From a virus, in IMG/VR virus record IMGVR_UViG_3300022187_000028, positions 1 through 64,000 of that record: a stretch of DNA of 64,000 nucleotides; one strand, given 5' to 3'. Position numbers and translations under genes: made by a program. Under the pieces are notes generated by a model. That model did no database searches and was not told the origin of the DNA. It worked only from the letters and a program-made list of their open reading frames with translations. Shown piece after piece: positions 18,761 through 26,107 of the stretch; the stretch's first letter is position 1; the number at the start of each line of letters is the position of its first letter.

Positions 18761-19141
18761 TCAAAGATATTTTAGTCCTTTCTGTATTCTTCTCAACATT
18801 TCAAGGCTATGTTTTTTGTCTAAATCATTTTCAACAACTTTATACCCATCATTGTATGTGTATTCTGCTAAGGCAAAATCTCCAGCATCGTCTTTGAATT
18901 CTATAGTATAGTACCCTTCATCCATCTCAAAAATTTCTTCTTCTGTTAAATCTTCCTCGCCTTCATACATGTCTTGAAAATCAATTATGGTTTCAACTAC
19001 TCCAGATTCAAAATAACCATCTTCATAATCTTCTCGCATTTTATCTTCACCGAATCTTTCTAATTCGGTGGCAATCATCTCTAGTAAATCTTCTTTTAAA
19101 TCGCTTTCTAAATCGTTCTTTAATATTTTTTTCCAATTCAT
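18761..19141 (-). CDS. Tagged acidic hypothetical protein
   Basis: The start at 19141 gives MNWKKILKND, the shared tag; a longer in-frame start at 19165 would overlap the upstream gene. The 126-residue protein is strongly acidic (EDYEDGYFES, MYEGEEDLTEEEIFEMDEGYY) with a possible beta-hairpin (YYTIEFKDDAGDFALAEYTY). No family recognised. Confidence 0.65.
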   Translation of the reverse strand: MNWKKILKNDLESDLKEDLLEMIATELERFGEDKMREDYEDGYFESGVVETIIDFQDMYEGEEDLTEEEIFEMDEGYYTIEFKDDAGDFALAEYTYNDGYKVVENDLDKKHSLEMLRRIQKGLKYL

Positions 19142-19151
19142 AATAATCACC

Positions 19152-19919
19152 TTATGGTAGTCCACCTAAAGTTTCCGAAACAATCAACATAGCAGTAGGG
19201 AATTTTCTTTTCAAATCACCTTCATTCCATGAAGTTTCCTTATTTGTTCTCAAGTATTCTAGAAGTTTGTAAAACTCTTGAGCCGTTCCTATAGACGATT
19301 CATCATCTCTAGAATAAGACTGTTCAAAATTTTGACTAGCATAATCTTCTGCATCTTCTAGCCAGTTATCAACTTCTTTACTGTGACTGACTTTGGGAAG
19401 TTTCATCATTTTATCTTCGATGTGGCTAATCTCTTCCCATTTGTTAGTTTCTTTTAGATAGCCAACTAGTTTATTATAGTCGGCTCCCTCAAACATTCTA
19501 CTTATTTTTTCATGCTCAAAATCGGGCACTAACATTTGTTCTTCTATTGTTTGAATATCTAAATCCCCTGTTATTTCGAGTACATCTTTCACAGACTCAT
19601 CTCCTCTAAAACCTCCAAAATAATAACTTTCTTTTTTATTCCTTTTATTTCTAATAAAAACATCAACATTTGTAATTAAAAACATTTCATCTAGTTGCAT
19701 ACTTCCAATGGCAAATAATTCAAAATAGTCGGGGAACCCCATATCCAATTCTTTTATCGAACTAGTGGCTGATTCATCATAAATAGGGAAATCCCCAAAA
19801 AAGTCATTTAGGGTAGGTTCAAGATAATCTCTTCCTATCAAGGAATATTTTATTTCCTGTTTAGATTTATCATCTAAATCGTTATAATCAACTCTTTTCA
19901 ATATATGTTTCCAACTCAT
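19152..19919 (-). CDS. Tagged protein, longer paralogue of the 7997-8527 product
   Basis: Starting at 19919 the protein reads MSWKHILKRVDYNDLDDKSK and is 255 residues. The first about 165 residues match the 7997-8527 product block by block (ELDMGFPDYFEL, ADYNKLVGYLKETNKWEEIS). The extra C-terminal part (about 185-255) is helical and ends ETLGGLP. The upstream in-frame ATG at 19937 is rejected because it would overlap the 324-residue gene and hide the tag. Confidence 0.65.
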   Translation of the reverse strand: MSWKHILKRVDYNDLDDKSKQEIKYSLIGRDYLEPTLNDFFGDFPIYDESATSSIKELDMGFPDYFELFAIGSMQLDEMFLITNVDVFIRNKRNKKESYYFGGFRGDESVKDVLEITGDLDIQTIEEQMLVPDFEHEKISRMFEGADYNKLVGYLKETNKWEEISHIEDKMMKLPKVSHSKEVDNWLEDAEDYASQNFEQSYSRDDESSIGTAQEFYKLLEYLRTNKETSWNEGDLKRKFPTAMLIVSETLGGLP

Positions 19920-20890
19920 AGCAACACTTCCTTCCAACTTTTAATAACTGGACTAACCTTTACTCTCATGTTCGACTTCATGTAATCTTTAATCAATTTA
20001 CGAGTCTTAGCCGGAGTCAACTCGATTGTGAATTCAGTAATAGTTCCTCCCAAGTCGGGAACTTTCATGTATCTAGATAGCATCTTTTGTGCCTTACCTG
20101 TAGGTGGAACCTTGAATGATTTACCGGACAGTAGCCTCATAACTCTCCCTGTACTTACTCCTTCTTCTGTTCTTGAAGTAGAAATAGCACGACCCAATCT
20201 CTTTTTAAAATCGGGAATGGTTTGGAGAGTTGCGGCAGGTTTAGAAGTTGTAATCGTAGCGATGTAGTTTTGGTCGTCAATATCTTCAATTGCTTTATTC
20301 AAAACATCAACCAATCCAACAGGAACTAAATCTCCTCCATAAAGGGCTTGGTAAATTGGCGGAGTAGCGGTATTTACTTTATCACTAACCCACCCATCTT
20401 TTTGTCTATCGGCAGTACCGTGTTTCTTAGCGTAGAATGTAGAAAGGTAGTGTCCATAGACTTTCTCCATTTCTACACCTCTAGCGTAAGCCCCTGTCTG
20501 TCGGTTATACTTCTTAGGAATTGAGAATACGATATTTTGAGGATTCAAACTAGCATCGTCTTTTAGCCCTTCGAGGTCATTAACAATTGCTTCTAGAGTT
20601 TCAGCATCCTCTTCAAAGAAAATTCCGTTAGCCCTGTCAACTAACATCTTCCTAATTCTTCTAAGCATGGTATGTGCGCCGGAATTTCCATCATTAGGAG
20701 AACCCTTTCTAGGACTAGTGACATGGTTTTCAACTGCGTACAGTAAAGAACCTTTCTTCATGCCGGAGTTTGCACCTCTGCATTTTTTCTCCCAATCCTC
20801 AAAATCTTTCTTGAATTTGATAACTCCACCAACGGTTTCGATAACAGCGTCACCGATGCTGGCAGTATTCTTATTCACATCTTTAGGCAT
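19916..20890 (-). CDS. Hypothetical protein ending in a tag-like peptide
   Basis: This 324-residue protein has no N-terminal tag, but its last residues are VIKSWKEVLL, which match the tag core SWKxxLK at the opposite end. The body mixes helices and a Gly-rich segment (RRLSG.., VPPTGKAQKMLSRY). No family recognised. It overlaps the next gene by 4 nt. If the tag binds a partner, a C-terminal copy suggests placement is flexible. Confidence 0.65.
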   Translation of the reverse strand: MPKDVNKNTASIGDAVIETVGGVIKFKKDFEDWEKKCRGANSGMKKGSLLYAVENHVTSPRKGSPNDGNSGAHTMLRRIRKMLVDRANGIFFEEDAETLEAIVNDLEGLKDDASLNPQNIVFSIPKKYNRQTGAYARGVEMEKVYGHYLSTFYAKKHGTADRQKDGWVSDKVNTATPPIYQALYGGDLVPVGLVDVLNKAIEDIDDQNYIATITTSKPAATLQTIPDFKKRLGRAISTSRTEEGVSTGRVMRLLSGKSFKVPPTGKAQKMLSRYMKVPDLGGTITEFTIELTPAKTRKLIKDYMKSNMRVKVSPVIKSWKEVLL

Positions 20891-21636
20891 TACTCATCCT
20901 TCCTTTTCTTTCTTCTGCCATAAGTAGGTTTGAATAATTTAGCATGTGCTGGAGCAGTAGTAGTCACGGCTCCTGCCATTCTCTCAAGGTTTTCACTATT
21001 AACATCTTCCTTAGAATTCTCTTCCTTTTTACGCCTATATTCTCTAACTGGCCCTTTTTTTCTTTCAGCATACCTTTCTCTGCTTCGCTGATTTTTCCTT
21101 TCTCTATATTCGGGGTCATTCCGGTTTTCTCTTTTTCTTTCCCTTTCCAGCCTTTGCCGGTTTTCTCTATATTCGGGGTCATTAGCATATTTCCTTTTCA
21201 ATGCTTCCCTGTTATACTGTAATATTCTTTTCCTATATTCGGGGTCATTAGCATATCTTTCTTTTCTTCTTTCATATGTTCTTTTATTAGTTTGTTCCAG
21301 ATATTCTGAATTTATTTGCTCCAATTTTGTTATAAATGCTTCATATTGTTTTGATTCTGCTAAATCTATAAGTGCTTTAAATTGATTTTCAGTAATCGCT
21401 TCTGTTAATTTGTTATTAAGAGCATTAGTTAAACTTCTGGAAGGGGATAATTTTTTAGAATCTGCTATTGGAATACCAAATACCTCTACAAGAAACCTTT
21501 GGAAATCATTCGGTCTCTTTAAAATTTCCCAAGCCTTTTTCATAGCAGGGTCTTCGAGACTATTAGGAACCCACACGCCATATGTTGTAGCATCTCTACG
21601 ACTCAGTTCTATTTTTAATATATCTTGCCAACTCAT
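20890..21636 (-). CDS. Tagged protein with NDPEYR repeats
   Basis: The 248-residue protein begins MSWQDILKIE. Residues about 125-200 hold three copies of an Arg-rich repeat, NDPEYRxR, spaced 20-28 residues apart, with tyrosine-arginine helices between. The repeat is also visible in DNA as TATTCGGGGTCATT near 21110, 21173 and 21236. Similar Y..DPEYR modules occur near DNA-binding phage proteins in my recollection. The basic C-terminus suggests nucleic-acid binding. Confidence 0.65.
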   Translation of the reverse strand: MSWQDILKIELSRRDATTYGVWVPNSLEDPAMKKAWEILKRPNDFQRFLVEVFGIPIADSKKLSPSRSLTNALNNKLTEAITENQFKALIDLAESKQYEAFITKLEQINSEYLEQTNKRTYERRKERYANDPEYRKRILQYNREALKRKYANDPEYRENRQRLERERKRENRNDPEYRERKNQRSRERYAERKKGPVREYRRKKEENSKEDVNSENLERMAGAVTTTAPAHAKLFKPTYGRRKKRKDE

Positions 21637-21899
21637 TTCTTTCGACCTCTTTGTGGATTAGGAGGTAGTCTGCCTTTCTTTGGTTTCTTTCTTCTTTTGG
21701 TAGGTGTTTTATCAGTTTCTAAATCACGAATTAAGTTAGCATCTGCTTCTCTTCTTGCTATCTTTGCACCCATATCTCGACGAAATTCTTCCCGACGCTT
21801 TTCTTCCCTTTTTAGGTACTCATTACGCCTTTGAATTTTTTCTCTCTTGGCATCCATCTTATCGGGGTCATATGCCTTTAGTGTATCTTTCCAACTCAT
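21633..21899 (-). CDS. Tagged small basic coiled-coil protein
   Basis: The 88-residue protein starts MSWKDTLKAY and is one charged helix (KREKIQRRNEYLKREEKRRE) followed by a Lys/Pro-rich tail ending PNPQRGRKK. It could bind DNA or act as an internal head protein. It overlaps the repeat protein by 4 nt. Confidence 0.65.
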   Translation of the reverse strand: MSWKDTLKAYDPDKMDAKREKIQRRNEYLKREEKRREEFRRDMGAKIARREADANLIRDLETDKTPTKRRKKPKKGRLPPNPQRGRKK

Positions 21900-21900
21900 T

Positions 21901-22359
21901 TCAAATCACCGGATACCTAAACATCGGCAATTTACTAAGTTCAGCATACATAGGCTTGTTCATTATATCCTGTACTTGAGAATAAGAAGTCACCTTATCC
22001 CCTAGCCTAGCCGCCACCCTTTCTACCTTTTTCCTAGACTCTTCATCTAGAGGATTCAATAATGTAATTCTAGGCTTACCTCTAGTATGCTTATTCCTCT
22101 CTTGTAATAACTTTCCATAAATTCCCTGTCCTGTGTGGTTGGGGCTAACATAGGAGTTTCCTACGAAAAAGAATGCTCCCATGTCCTTATAGGAAGTAAA
22201 GCCCAAAACTTCACCCTCATCATTTACTTCACTAACGAGGTTTAGTGGGCTTACCTTAGTTGGATAGCCTTTATCACTAGCAGTTCTAAAATTTGGCATA
22301 TTCTCCGAAACCGCAGATTCAGTTAGAACCTTGACTTCCTTGAGAATATCTTGCCACAT
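21901..22359 (-). CDS. Tagged GNAT-family N-acetyltransferase
   Basis: The 152-residue protein begins MWQDILKEVK, the tag without its second residue. Residues about 50-110 read like a GNAT domain: GFTSYKDMGAFFFVGNSYVSPNHTGQGIYGKLL, where the P..TGQGIYGKLL block is the acetyl-CoA pyrophosphate-binding motif A (usually Q/RxxGxG/A). Such enzymes transfer acetyl groups from acetyl-CoA to an amine. A tagged acetyltransferase suggests an enzyme packaged in the virion and released into the host, as T4 does with Alt (analogy, not shown). Confidence 0.65.
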   Translation of the reverse strand: MWQDILKEVKVLTESAVSENMPNFRTASDKGYPTKVSPLNLVSEVNDEGEVLGFTSYKDMGAFFFVGNSYVSPNHTGQGIYGKLLQERNKHTRGKPRITLLNPLDEESRKKVERVAARLGDKVTSYSQVQDIMNKPMYAELSKLPMFRYPVI

Positions 22360-22360
22360 T

Positions 22361-22603
22361 TCAATCCCTCTTTAATGAATAGTAATAGGTAGGAGATAGA
22401 TAGGGTTGTCTTTTGTTAATCCAATCGGCATTGTTCAAGAATTTCCTTAAAGTAGCGTCTTTGAATCTACCAATTCCTCTTTGTGCCAATGAAGACTTAA
22501 TTCCTCCCAAAGCAATTTCATCTACATTCTCTAAAGTGTCAGCGACGGCTTTCACTATGCTAGTGCGAATGCCCTCATGTGTTAGAGTGTCTTTCCAAGA
22601 CAT
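22361..22603 (-). CDS. Tagged small protein, possible winged helix
   Basis: The 80-residue protein starts MSWKDTLTHE, the only copy with Thr at the usual Lys position. The rest could be a short winged helix: helices about 12-30 and 35-65 (GGIKSSLAQRGIGRFKDATL), then a strand pair ending YLSPTYYYSLK. Its function is unknown. Confidence 0.6.
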   Translation of the reverse strand: MSWKDTLTHEGIRTSIVKAVADTLENVDEIALGGIKSSLAQRGIGRFKDATLRKFLNNADWINKRQPYLSPTYYYSLKRD

Positions 22604-22605
22604 AA

Positions 22606-23373
22606 CTACAACCTCAAATTTCTTTCAATGATGGGAACCAATTCTTTTAATGATGGGCTAGATGCAATGACAGCATTTCTTTTGCTGATATGATATTGTC
22701 CACCATGCGATTTAACTTTCAAGAAATCCTTACCATAGTCTAATTTTAATTCGGGATTACCCTTTGCCCGACTAGATGTATGGCTAGAATAAATCTCTCC
22801 TCCTAGTTTTTCTTGGAAGTGTTCTAGGAATGCTCTAGGTCCGAAGAATTTCAAAATAGATTTTCTTAGCATAGGAAACTTATCTCGGTTTCTTTTAGAA
22901 AGTTGAGTATCGACATAGTACCCTGCCGTACTTATGGAATATATTTCCCTATCAAGTTCTCTAAGAGCCGGAACATAATTCACCTTGTTTAAATATTTAT
23001 CAATTCTCAAAATAATAGAGGACATTTCATTTTTCATCTCTTCTGTCACTCCTTCGTAATTTTCCATCATCTCTTGAGCGGCTTCGGGATATTGTTCCTT
23101 TATATCTTCAGCATCTTGTTTTTGCTGTTCTCGAAACTGTGCTTCTCCAACAAGAGATTCTAGAGCCTTAAGTTCTTTGAGTACTGCCTCTTTATTTTCC
23201 CTCGTTCTTTTTCGGTCTGCCTTACCTTTTTCTCCACCTGTTTCTTGACTGCGCTGACTTGTTCTTTGTTCAGCAGTTCTAGTATCTACTGCTGGCCGTG
23301 ACATTGGCCTTGGTGCTTCCCTCTTATGAGGTGTCCAATTCTTATCTCTCTTGAGGATAGTTCTCCAAGACAT
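22606..23373 (-). CDS. Tagged helical protein
   Basis: The ATG at 23373 gives MSWRTILKRD. The 255-residue protein has a disordered basic region (to about 60), a long Glu/Lys-rich coiled coil (about 65-125) and a globular C-terminus with FFGPRAFLEHFQEKLGG and KSHGGQYHISKRNAVIAS. No enzyme motif recognised. Confidence 0.65.
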   Translation of the reverse strand: MSWRTILKRDKNWTPHKREAPRPMSRPAVDTRTAEQRTSQRSQETGGEKGKADRKRTRENKEAVLKELKALESLVGEAQFREQQKQDAEDIKEQYPEAAQEMMENYEGVTEEMKNEMSSIILRIDKYLNKVNYVPALRELDREIYSISTAGYYVDTQLSKRNRDKFPMLRKSILKFFGPRAFLEHFQEKLGGEIYSSHTSSRAKGNPELKLDYGKDFLKVKSHGGQYHISKRNAVIASSPSLKELVPIIERNLRL

Positions 23374-23375
23374 AA

Positions 23376-23594
23376 TCAAACCTCCGCATAAAACGATTCG
23401 CTGTTTGGCATATTAACCTGCCTAGCAATAACTTTCAAAGAGCCGCCCATCATTTGTAGGGCGTTCTTGAATAGGGAAATTTCCCTATCTACAATTTCCT
23501 TTTCTTCTTGTGATAGTTTGGAAGTATTGACAGAATTCATAGTCTTCTCCATTTCTCTTAGGAGGGACAGTACTCTCTTTACTTCTGCTTCCAT
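23376..23594 (-). CDS. Small helical hypothetical protein
   Basis: The ATG at 23594 follows AGGTGATTACT and gives MEAEVKRVLSLLREMEK, a heptad helix; an in-frame GTG is 9 nt upstream. The 72-residue protein is probably a dimeric coiled coil. It lacks the tag seen in its neighbours. Confidence 0.55.
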   Translation of the reverse strand: MEAEVKRVLSLLREMEKTMNSVNTSKLSQEEKEIVDREISLFKNALQMMGGSLKVIARQVNMPNSESFYAEV

Positions 23595-23609
23595 AGTAAT
23601 CACCTAATT

Positions 23610-23894
23610 TTAAACAGGTTCTGCTTCACTCATAATTAAACGCAAAGCATACAAAGGCCCAATCCTTTTCTTACCGGCGAGTTCCATTGCGCTTTGTAGT
23701 TGTTCTTCACTGGCGTTAAATGCTTGAATTTTTTCTACTGCCATCTCAATTACATCTTGTGTAATGTCGTATTCATGGAATAGTGTTGCCGTGATAAAAT
23801 CCATTGGTCCCATCGTCATTAGACCTTTCTTTATTTCAGCCTCTTTCAAGAGTTTCTTTGCTTCACGAATATTTCTAAAATCTTTGCTGTTCAT
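23610..23894 (-). CDS. Small helical hypothetical protein
   Basis: The 94-residue product starts MNSKDFRNIREAKKLLKEAE and is helical throughout, with TLFHEYDITQDVIEMAVEKIQ. It lacks the tag. A head-tail connector or small scaffold is possible, but nothing beyond position supports that. Confidence 0.55.
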   Translation of the reverse strand: MNSKDFRNIREAKKLLKEAEIKKGLMTMGPMDFITATLFHEYDITQDVIEMAVEKIQAFNASEEQLQSAMELAGKKRIGPLYALRLIMSEAEPV

Positions 23895-23900
23895 CAATAA

Positions 23901-24233
23901 TCACCGTAATTGTTCTTCTGCTTCAATCCATTCTTCGCCCAAGTCATACAACTCATCCAAAGCATCTTCGCTTATTTTCAATAACTTACGACCCAGTTCG
24001 GGCATTTCCTTTAGAGAATTTTCTAACTCTCTACCATAGTAGGCATAATCCGATACTGCCTTAATGAAACCTTCAATGTTCTTTTTATCTACTTTCATAG
24101 CCATCTCTAAACTATCTTTAGAACCCCTTCTCTCTTCAGCCTCTCTCTTCATCCGAGGACTGACATTCATAAAACTCGTCATGTCTTCGGGGTCTTCGCC
24201 AAGTATCTTTCTTAATTCATCTTTCCAAGTCAT
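23901..24233 (-). CDS. Tagged helical protein, first gene of the late operon
   Basis: The 110-residue protein starts MTWKDELRKILGEDPEDM, the least conserved tag copy (Glu in the Ile position, Arg in the Lys position). The rest is acidic and helical, including EMPELGRKLLKISEDALDELYD. It is preceded by 560 non-coding bases that should hold the late promoter. Confidence 0.6.
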   Translation of the reverse strand: MTWKDELRKILGEDPEDMTSFMNVSPRMKREAEERRGSKDSLEMAMKVDKKNIEGFIKAVSDYAYYGRELENSLKEMPELGRKLLKISEDALDELYDLGEEWIEAEEQLR

Positions 24234-24665
24234 GCCAATTTCTCCAAAAAAAATTTCTCAAAATTTTTGGCGGAATTTGTTCGGGACTACGCAAAATTTT
24301 ATTTTAATAGTAAATGTATTCCCAGAATAAGAATAATACTATTTTTGTAAATGCTATTTGGGACATTAGTAATAGCCCCGCAGTACTGTACTAATTAGGT
24401 AAGCCTTAGCACAATACTATAGTGTCTTGGTAGTTTTCGCCCCCCTTCTGCCTATTCATGGCTAAGAGTATCGTACTAATAGTAATTTCGCTACCGTTTA
24501 ATGCGCTAAACTTTGCATATTTAGTAATGTGCCAACTACTAAAAACGCAGTACTGCAAGCCTGTTAGTAGTGCGCCGAATAGTACTCTATTTAACAGGAA
24601 TTCTAATAGTAATAGTGGAAAAACAGCACTATTACTGTTAAAATAATAAAAAAAATTTGAAACAA

Positions 24666-24709
24666 AGCCATATGGTTGTGTAAAAATAGTGTTATACAAC
24701 CATATGGTA
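24666..24709. repeat. Pair of CCATATGG operators in inverted orientation
   Basis: CCATATGGTTGT at 24668-24679 and its exact reverse complement ACAACCATATGG at 24696-24707 form a 12-bp inverted repeat around a 16-nt AT-rich spacer. Four more copies lie near 26025, 26543, 27181 and 27692. This is the only double site, and it lies beyond the late operon, so it may control it. Confidence 0.65.
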
Positions 24710-24734
24710 TGCTTTGACTACCCCGCAAAGGAAG

Positions 24735-24758
24735 AGAGGGGCCGTTAAGCCCCCCTCT
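24735..24758 (-). terminator. GC-rich hairpin downstream of the 24798-25010 gene
   Basis: AGAGGGG pairs with CCCCTCT around a 10-nt loop. It lies 40 bases past the stop of the minus-strand zinc-finger gene and between that gene and the operator pair, which suits a terminator or transcript-end hairpin. Confidence 0.5.
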
Positions 24759-24797
24759 ATCTTTCTTAATACTCCTCTATGTGGAGTTGTTTCCGGC

Positions 24798-25010
24798 TCA
24801 GTCCCATGCTGAAGCCAATTGGTCTGCCTTTAGTGCCTCAAGTTCGTTGTGGCAATCATCGCAAATGTATTGCTCCGAATCGTGATAATCATCAAGTTCG
24901 CAGATAGCACACTTCTCCGGCACACTCAACCAATCTTCGCAAGTCTTACAAATGTCCTTGCCGTCGTTATCGTCAAATTCACCGTTATGTTCAACGCAAA
25001 TTTTAGTCAT
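24798..25010 (-). CDS. Small multi-zinc-finger protein
   Basis: The 70-residue protein has C-E-H, CKTC, CAIC and CDDC pairs (IC..H, ICKTCEDW, KCAICELDDYH, YICDDCH), enough for two or three zinc sites. It is acidic, so protein binding is more likely than DNA binding. It overlaps the next ORF by 4 nt. Confidence 0.65.
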   Translation of the reverse strand: MTKICVEHNGEFDDNDGKDICKTCEDWLSVPEKCAICELDDYHDSEQYICDDCHNELEALKADQLASAWD

Positions 25011-25126
25011 TCTTGTTCACCTCTAATGATGCCAAGGTAAAGGTCCACATCGAACTCAAGGACATTCGATATTGGATTCAGTAAGGCTCGTTGTGTTGCT
25101 TCTTCAATCATTTCTTCTTCGTTCAT
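25007..25126 (-). CDS. 39-residue acidic hypothetical protein
   Basis: The ORF runs from ATG at 25126 to TGA at 25007 and reads MNEEEMIEEATQRALLNP..., overlapping both neighbours by 4 nt in ATGA style. GGAGGAAGAAGA lies before the start. The coupling supports it being real. Confidence 0.5.
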   Translation of the reverse strand: MNEEEMIEEATQRALLNPISNVLEFDVDLYLGIIRGEQE

Positions 25127-25248
25127 TCTTCTTCCTCCATTACGGTACAAAACTCTTGATGGGCATAAAGTAAATCCCAATCAATGTCTTCTTGCCATTC
25201 AACAAGTGGTGTTTGGTAACCACAAATACATTCAGCACTAAATCTCAT
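25123..25248 (-). CDS. 41-residue protein with Cys pair
   Basis: The short product MRFSAECICGYQTPLVEWQ... has CICG and later HQEFC, a possible one-zinc finger (C-x-C...H...C). It ends MEEEE and overlaps the next ORF by 4 nt. AGGGAGAAGA precedes the ATG. Confidence 0.5.
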   Translation of the reverse strand: MRFSAECICGYQTPLVEWQEDIDWDLLYAHQEFCTVMEEEE

Positions 25249-25257
25249 TCTTCTCCC

Positions 25258-25611
25258 TCATATGCTGGCACTAAAATCATTCAAATGAATGGGAGTACCA
25301 TCCCACTGTTGAAAGGTATCGTTGTTCACTAAATACCATAGCCAATTCTTTTGCACTAACCTAACGCTAGTATTGGAACGCCAAAGAACACCATTAAGGC
25401 GTTCCTTTGTTGTGTGGCTAGTCCAACCACCTGCACTAATCATAATGTTGTTAGTGCATCCTGTAGGCTTCCAAGCGATTCGGTTTCCGTGAAGTACTAG
25501 TTCAGTTATCACCAAATGTCCCGAAGGAACTTGTCTAACTTCTGTGTTTCCTATCTTCATAGTGCGGTCTGTAAAAAAGGCTCTAGTGCTTACTTCTGTT
25601 ATCTTTCTCAT
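25258..25611 (-). CDS. Beta-rich hypothetical protein
   Basis: The 117-residue product alternates short strands (GHLVITELVLHGNRIAWK, VRLVQKNWLWYLVNND) and may be a small beta-sandwich or host-takeover protein. Its ATG overlaps the upstream stop by 4 nt. No family recognised. Confidence 0.6.
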   Translation of the reverse strand: MRKITEVSTRAFFTDRTMKIGNTEVRQVPSGHLVITELVLHGNRIAWKPTGCTNNIMISAGGWTSHTTKERLNGVLWRSNTSVRLVQKNWLWYLVNNDTFQQWDGTPIHLNDFSASI

Positions 25612-25850
25612 TCATCTTCCTCCATAGTGAAAATGTCTGTATAGCCGTTAGCCAAAAACCAACCTGTGATTAATTCCAACTTATCGCTAGAACAAGTCCA
25701 AAGAAAATAGAGTGGACTATCTTGAAAGTGCTTCCACTTAGCGTCAAGATAATCTTCTGTAGCGTCGGGGAATAAAAGCATCTTGAAGGAAAATTTGTTT
25801 AGTCTTCCTAGATATTTTAGTTCGTCTGCAAATTCTCTTAGTGTAGTCAT
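25608..25850 (-). CDS. Small hypothetical protein
   Basis: The 80-residue protein starts MTTLREFADELKYLGRL and ends in TDIFTMEEDE. GGAGGGAGAATG precedes the start. It is the second member of a short operon that opens at 25972. Function unknown. Confidence 0.55.
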   Translation of the reverse strand: MTTLREFADELKYLGRLNKFSFKMLLFPDATEDYLDAKWKHFQDSPLYFLWTCSSDKLELITGWFLANGYTDIFTMEEDE

Positions 25851-25972
25851 TCTCCTCCCTCCCTCGCTAATAGAATATGAATATGAATCAAACGCTTGTT
25901 AATCTGCATAATCTCCCTAGTCTGTTCTTTTAGTTCCATCATTAATTCTATAAATTGCTTTTCTGTTAGCAT
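25847..25972 (-). CDS. 40-residue helical protein, first gene of an operator-controlled unit
   Basis: The ORF starts at ATG 25972 and forms one amphipathic helix (MLTEKQFIELMMELKEQTRE). A TATA-like TTATAAAAAAA is centred near 25995, about 24 nt upstream, so the transcript would be leaderless. A CCATATGG site lies 30 nt beyond the TATA. Confidence 0.55.
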   Translation of the reverse strand: MLTEKQFIELMMELKEQTREIMQINKRLIHIHILLAREGGE

Positions 25973-25987
25973 AACCTAGGCCCTGCT

Positions 25988-26030
25988 CTTTTTTTATAAG
26001 GGTTGTAGAGCAAAGTCACAACCATATGGC
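25988..26030 (-). promoter_or_regulatory. Promoter with CCATATGG operator for the 25972 gene
   Basis: CCATATGG at 26022-26029, preceded on the plus strand by CAAAGTCACAA, is followed in the minus direction by CTTATAAAAAAAG near 25989-26001. TATA-to-ATG spacing fits a leaderless archaeal start. Confidence 0.6.
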
Positions 26031-26054
26031 GGTGTTCTTTTGTGGTGTGCCTCG

Positions 26055-26091
26055 CCCCACCCTATCGGGGATAGGAACCGATAGAGTGGGG
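26055..26091 (-). terminator. Hairpin downstream of the 26108-26491 gene
   Basis: CCCCAC and CTATCGG pair with CCGATAG and GTGGGG, giving a 13-bp stem with one small bulge just past the minus-strand stop at 26108. Confidence 0.6.
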
Positions 26092-26107
26092 GTCATAAGC
26101 GGGGATT

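Larger units (their letters stand above)
24234..24797 (-). promoter_or_regulatory. Non-coding control region upstream of the late operon
   Basis: About 560 bases without a credible gene separate the first late gene from the accessory genes. AT-rich stretches near 24296-24312 and 24640-24655 could serve as minus-strand TATA boxes, the first close enough to 24233 to give a short leader. Several short palindromes recur (CAGTACTG near 24381 and 24550, plus GTACTAAT and TAGTACT). Two CCATATGG sites sit near its upper end, and a hairpin near 24746. Candidate late promoter; a replication role is also possible. Confidence 0.5.

Noticed and set aside
21100-21250. CRISPR-like repeats
   Set aside because: The repeated TATTCGGGGTCATT words encode NDPEYR repeats in an open frame; spacers are coding and irregular.
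24406-24699. Hydrophobic frame on the minus strand in the control region
   Set aside because: It covers operator sites and AT-rich repeats; composition is typical for chance translation of AT-rich DNA.
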